A stretch of DNA of 64,000 nucleotides from contig NZ_CAJRAU010000001.1 in the NCBI RefSeq assembly GCF_907165045.1, positions 868,001-932,000 on the forward strand, given 5' to 3'. Origin of the DNA: Dyadobacter linearis (GTDB taxonomy: Bacteria > Bacteroidota > Bacteroidia > Cytophagales > Spirosomataceae). Positions 62,586-64,000 of this stretch are shown here, in pieces; position 1 is the first letter of the stretch, and each line of letters begins with the position of its first letter. A program made the translations under genes and the position numbers. Under the pieces are notes generated by a model that made no database searches, was not told the DNA's origin, and saw only the letters and a list, made by a program, of their open reading frames with translations.

Positions 62586-64000
62586 TTAATATCCGTTATT
62601 CTGTTTCAGTCCCGAAGACAGGTCGATCTGCGCCTGTGGGATCGGGTACACACTCATAAAAGGTTGGGGAGAAAGATTAACTACAACCGGCGTTTTGGAA
62701 GCGTAGTTATACAGCCTTTCCTCCTGCTTCATCACAGTCAGGAATTTGCCCGTGCGAACCAGGTCAAACCAGCGCTCGTTCTCGTAAGCAAGTTCCAGCT
62801 GACGTTCCAGCAGGATAAGGTCCATTAAATCAGCCGCTTCGTTACCTTTATAATTGTGCGTCGCATTGCCAAAAGCACGCTGGCGCACGCGGTTAAGCTG
62901 GGTCAATGCGCCTGGTTTGTCGCCCAATGCATTCAGCGTTTCGGCGTAAAGCAGCACCACATCGGCAAATCGCAGCACAGGAATATCAATGCCCGAAGCG
63001 CCATAGGAATGTTTCACGGCATATTTGCTCACATAAGGATACCAGATCGCCGGTGCATTGGGTTGTGCAGGTGATACCCACCATTCCTGAATCGTGGCCG
63101 CTTTGCGCTTGTCTCCTTCTTCATATTTTTTCATCAGGCTCCACGAAGGCAGCGAAGTTTCCGCGCCACGATCTGTTACACCTACGATCCCGCCATTGGG
63201 TGCGTAGTTGGTCGATAAGCTGTGACCATTTGTGCCGTCGATGTATTTCACGGTGAAAAGTATCTCGCTGTTATCCTCCGTACCCAGTTGCCAGAGTGAG
63301 GCGAAATCATTGACCAATGCATAATCAAAATCCTTGATCAGCCGTTCAAACTGCGTTTTTGCATTCGCATAATCTTTCCGGTACACATACACTTTACCCA
63401 GCAAACCCACCGCCGCGCCCCGGCTTGCGCGCCCGGTCGCAATCGCATTGCGAAGTGGCAGCTTGGCAGCAGCGTCGGTCAGGTCGGCGATGATCTGCGC
63501 GTAAATCTCTTCTTCGCTCGATTTGGGCAATGCTGCGGCCTCCGAAATAGATATTTTTTCTGTCACTTTTGGCACGCCGCCGAAAATTCGCACTAGATCA
63601 AAGTAGTAGAGCGCGCGCATGAATTTGGCCTCGCCAATGTACTGATCCTTCGCGCCAGCCGCGTAATTGACTGGGTTATCGATATTCAGCAAAACAGAAT
63701 TAGCCCGGAAAACTCCGTTGTAAGTCGTGTTCCAGAATGCGGCAGTTAATGCGTTATCGGAGTTAAGCGTCAGAAAATCAACGTCGTTGGAGCCGGCAAT
63801 CGTAGTGTTGGTCGACATATAAAGGTTGTCTCCCGGCACTTCCATCAGCAGGTAATCCGATGCGCGACGGTTTTGCAGATTGTTGTAAATCCCCAGCACC
63901 GCCTGGTTGATATCATTGGCAGTTTTATAAAAGTTATTGGCAGTCAGTACCGATTCAGGAGTCGGATTGAGCAGTTTGTCTTCGCAGCCGGCCAATCCCA
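62586..64000 (-). CDS. SusD/RagB-family nutrient-binding lipoprotein, partial
   Basis: Outer-membrane lipoprotein that partners a SusC transporter. The N-terminal signal lies beyond the window; the visible part begins at GLAGCEDKLLNPTPESVLTA, where AGC is the lipobox. About 470 residues are present, with the SusD pieces NFYKTANDINQAVLGIYNNL, YIGEAKFMRALYYFDLVRIF, LPLRNAIATGRASRGAAVGL, VLLYAETLNALGDK and LILLERQLELAYENERWFDL. The C-terminus is complete and followed by a strong terminator. The cognate SusC gene should lie beyond the right edge. Substrate unknown. Confidence 0.95.
   Translation of the reverse strand, partial: GLAGCEDKLLNPTPESVLTANNFYKTANDINQAVLGIYNNLQNRRASDYLLMEVPGDNLYMSTNTTIAGSNDVDFLTLNSDNALTAAFWNTTYNGVFRANSVLLNIDNPVNYAAGAKDQYIGEAKFMRALYYFDLVRIFGGVPKVTEKISISEAAALPKSSEEEIYAQIIADLTDAAAKLPLRNAIATGRASRGAAVGLLGKVYVYRKDYANAKTQFERLIKDFDYALVNDFASLWQLGTEDNSEILFTVKYIDGTNGHSLSTNYAPNGGIVGVTDRGAETSLPSWSLMKKYEEGDKRKAATIQEWWVSPAQPNAPAIWYPYVSKYAVKHSYGASGIDIPVLRFADVVLLYAETLNALGDKPGALTQLNRVRQRAFGNATHNYKGNEAADLMDLILLERQLELAYENERWFDLVRTGKFLTVMKQEERLYNYASKTPVVVNLSPQPFMSVYPIPQAQIDLSSGLKQNNGY

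Overview
The window looks like chromosome from a Bacteroidota bacterium of the Cytophagales, with Spirosomaceae (for example Dyadobacter-like) as the best guess. The grounds are SusC/SusD outer-membrane pairs with an ECF sigma factor and FecR anti-sigma factor, type IX secretion (T9SS) C-terminal sorting domains, GEVED and beta-helix surface proteins, a TTTG-N20-TAnnTTTG promoter, and many small Bacteroidota-only families (DUF6934, DUF2256, DUF4974, DUF6597). The genus is an inference. I saw no rRNA, tRNA or CRISPR array.

Layout. 1-3.9 kb: the N-terminal part of a SusC transporter with its FecR and ECF sigma regulators. 4.1-7.9 kb: an AraC regulator overlapping a secreted esterase, then small enzymes and hypotheticals on the minus strand. 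8-10 kb: a DUF6934 pair and a DUF4238 protein. 10.7-15.3 kb: a choline-type operon of APC permease, BetA-like dehydrogenase and DASS anion symporter. 15.6-19.8 kb: a large T9SS beta-helix protein made of three tandem modules, followed by a broken AraC tail. 19.8-21.3 kb: a nucleotidyltransferase-HEPN protein, an antitoxin-like protein and an XRE regulator. 21.6-23.6 kb: an SRPBCC protein overlapping a zinc alcohol dehydrogenase. 23.7-28.9 kb: a five-gene run of LytS-type kinase, LytTR regulator, 2Fe-2S subunit, dihaem cytochrome and molybdopterin subunit (isoquinoline 1-oxidoreductase type).

29-38 kb is an accessory stretch. A cassette of a DUF2256 zinc-ribbon gene, a variable cargo gene and an HTH gene occurs twice with different cargo. 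Around it lie a YhcG/DUF1016 nuclease with an internal deletion, a shortened orphan HigA, a 170-bp nested palindromic repeat, and a two-gene set that looks like an undescribed toxin-antitoxin pair. 38-40.2 kb holds a cupin gene and a divergent HxlR/SDR pair with a readable operator and promoter.

40.4-48.8 kb may be the most unusual part. A GAF protein with a DIRNST motif reminiscent of class III nucleotide cyclases is followed by an HD-phosphohydrolase fused to a Pycsar-type membrane effector (PycTM/DUF5706). Next come an SdiA-regulated-type lipoprotein and a 1262-residue lipoprotein joining a metallophosphoesterase, a possible kinase-like middle region and a BamA-type beta-barrel. 49-62 kb is a secretion and surface-protein locus: two GEVED/T9SS proteins, two miniature tail-collar proteins, a NarL-type regulator, a propeller histidine kinase, a lipoprotein and a subtilisin. 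Copies or half copies of ATAGCAA-N4-TTGCTAT lie upstream of several of these, suggesting a local regulon. The window ends inside a SusD gene.
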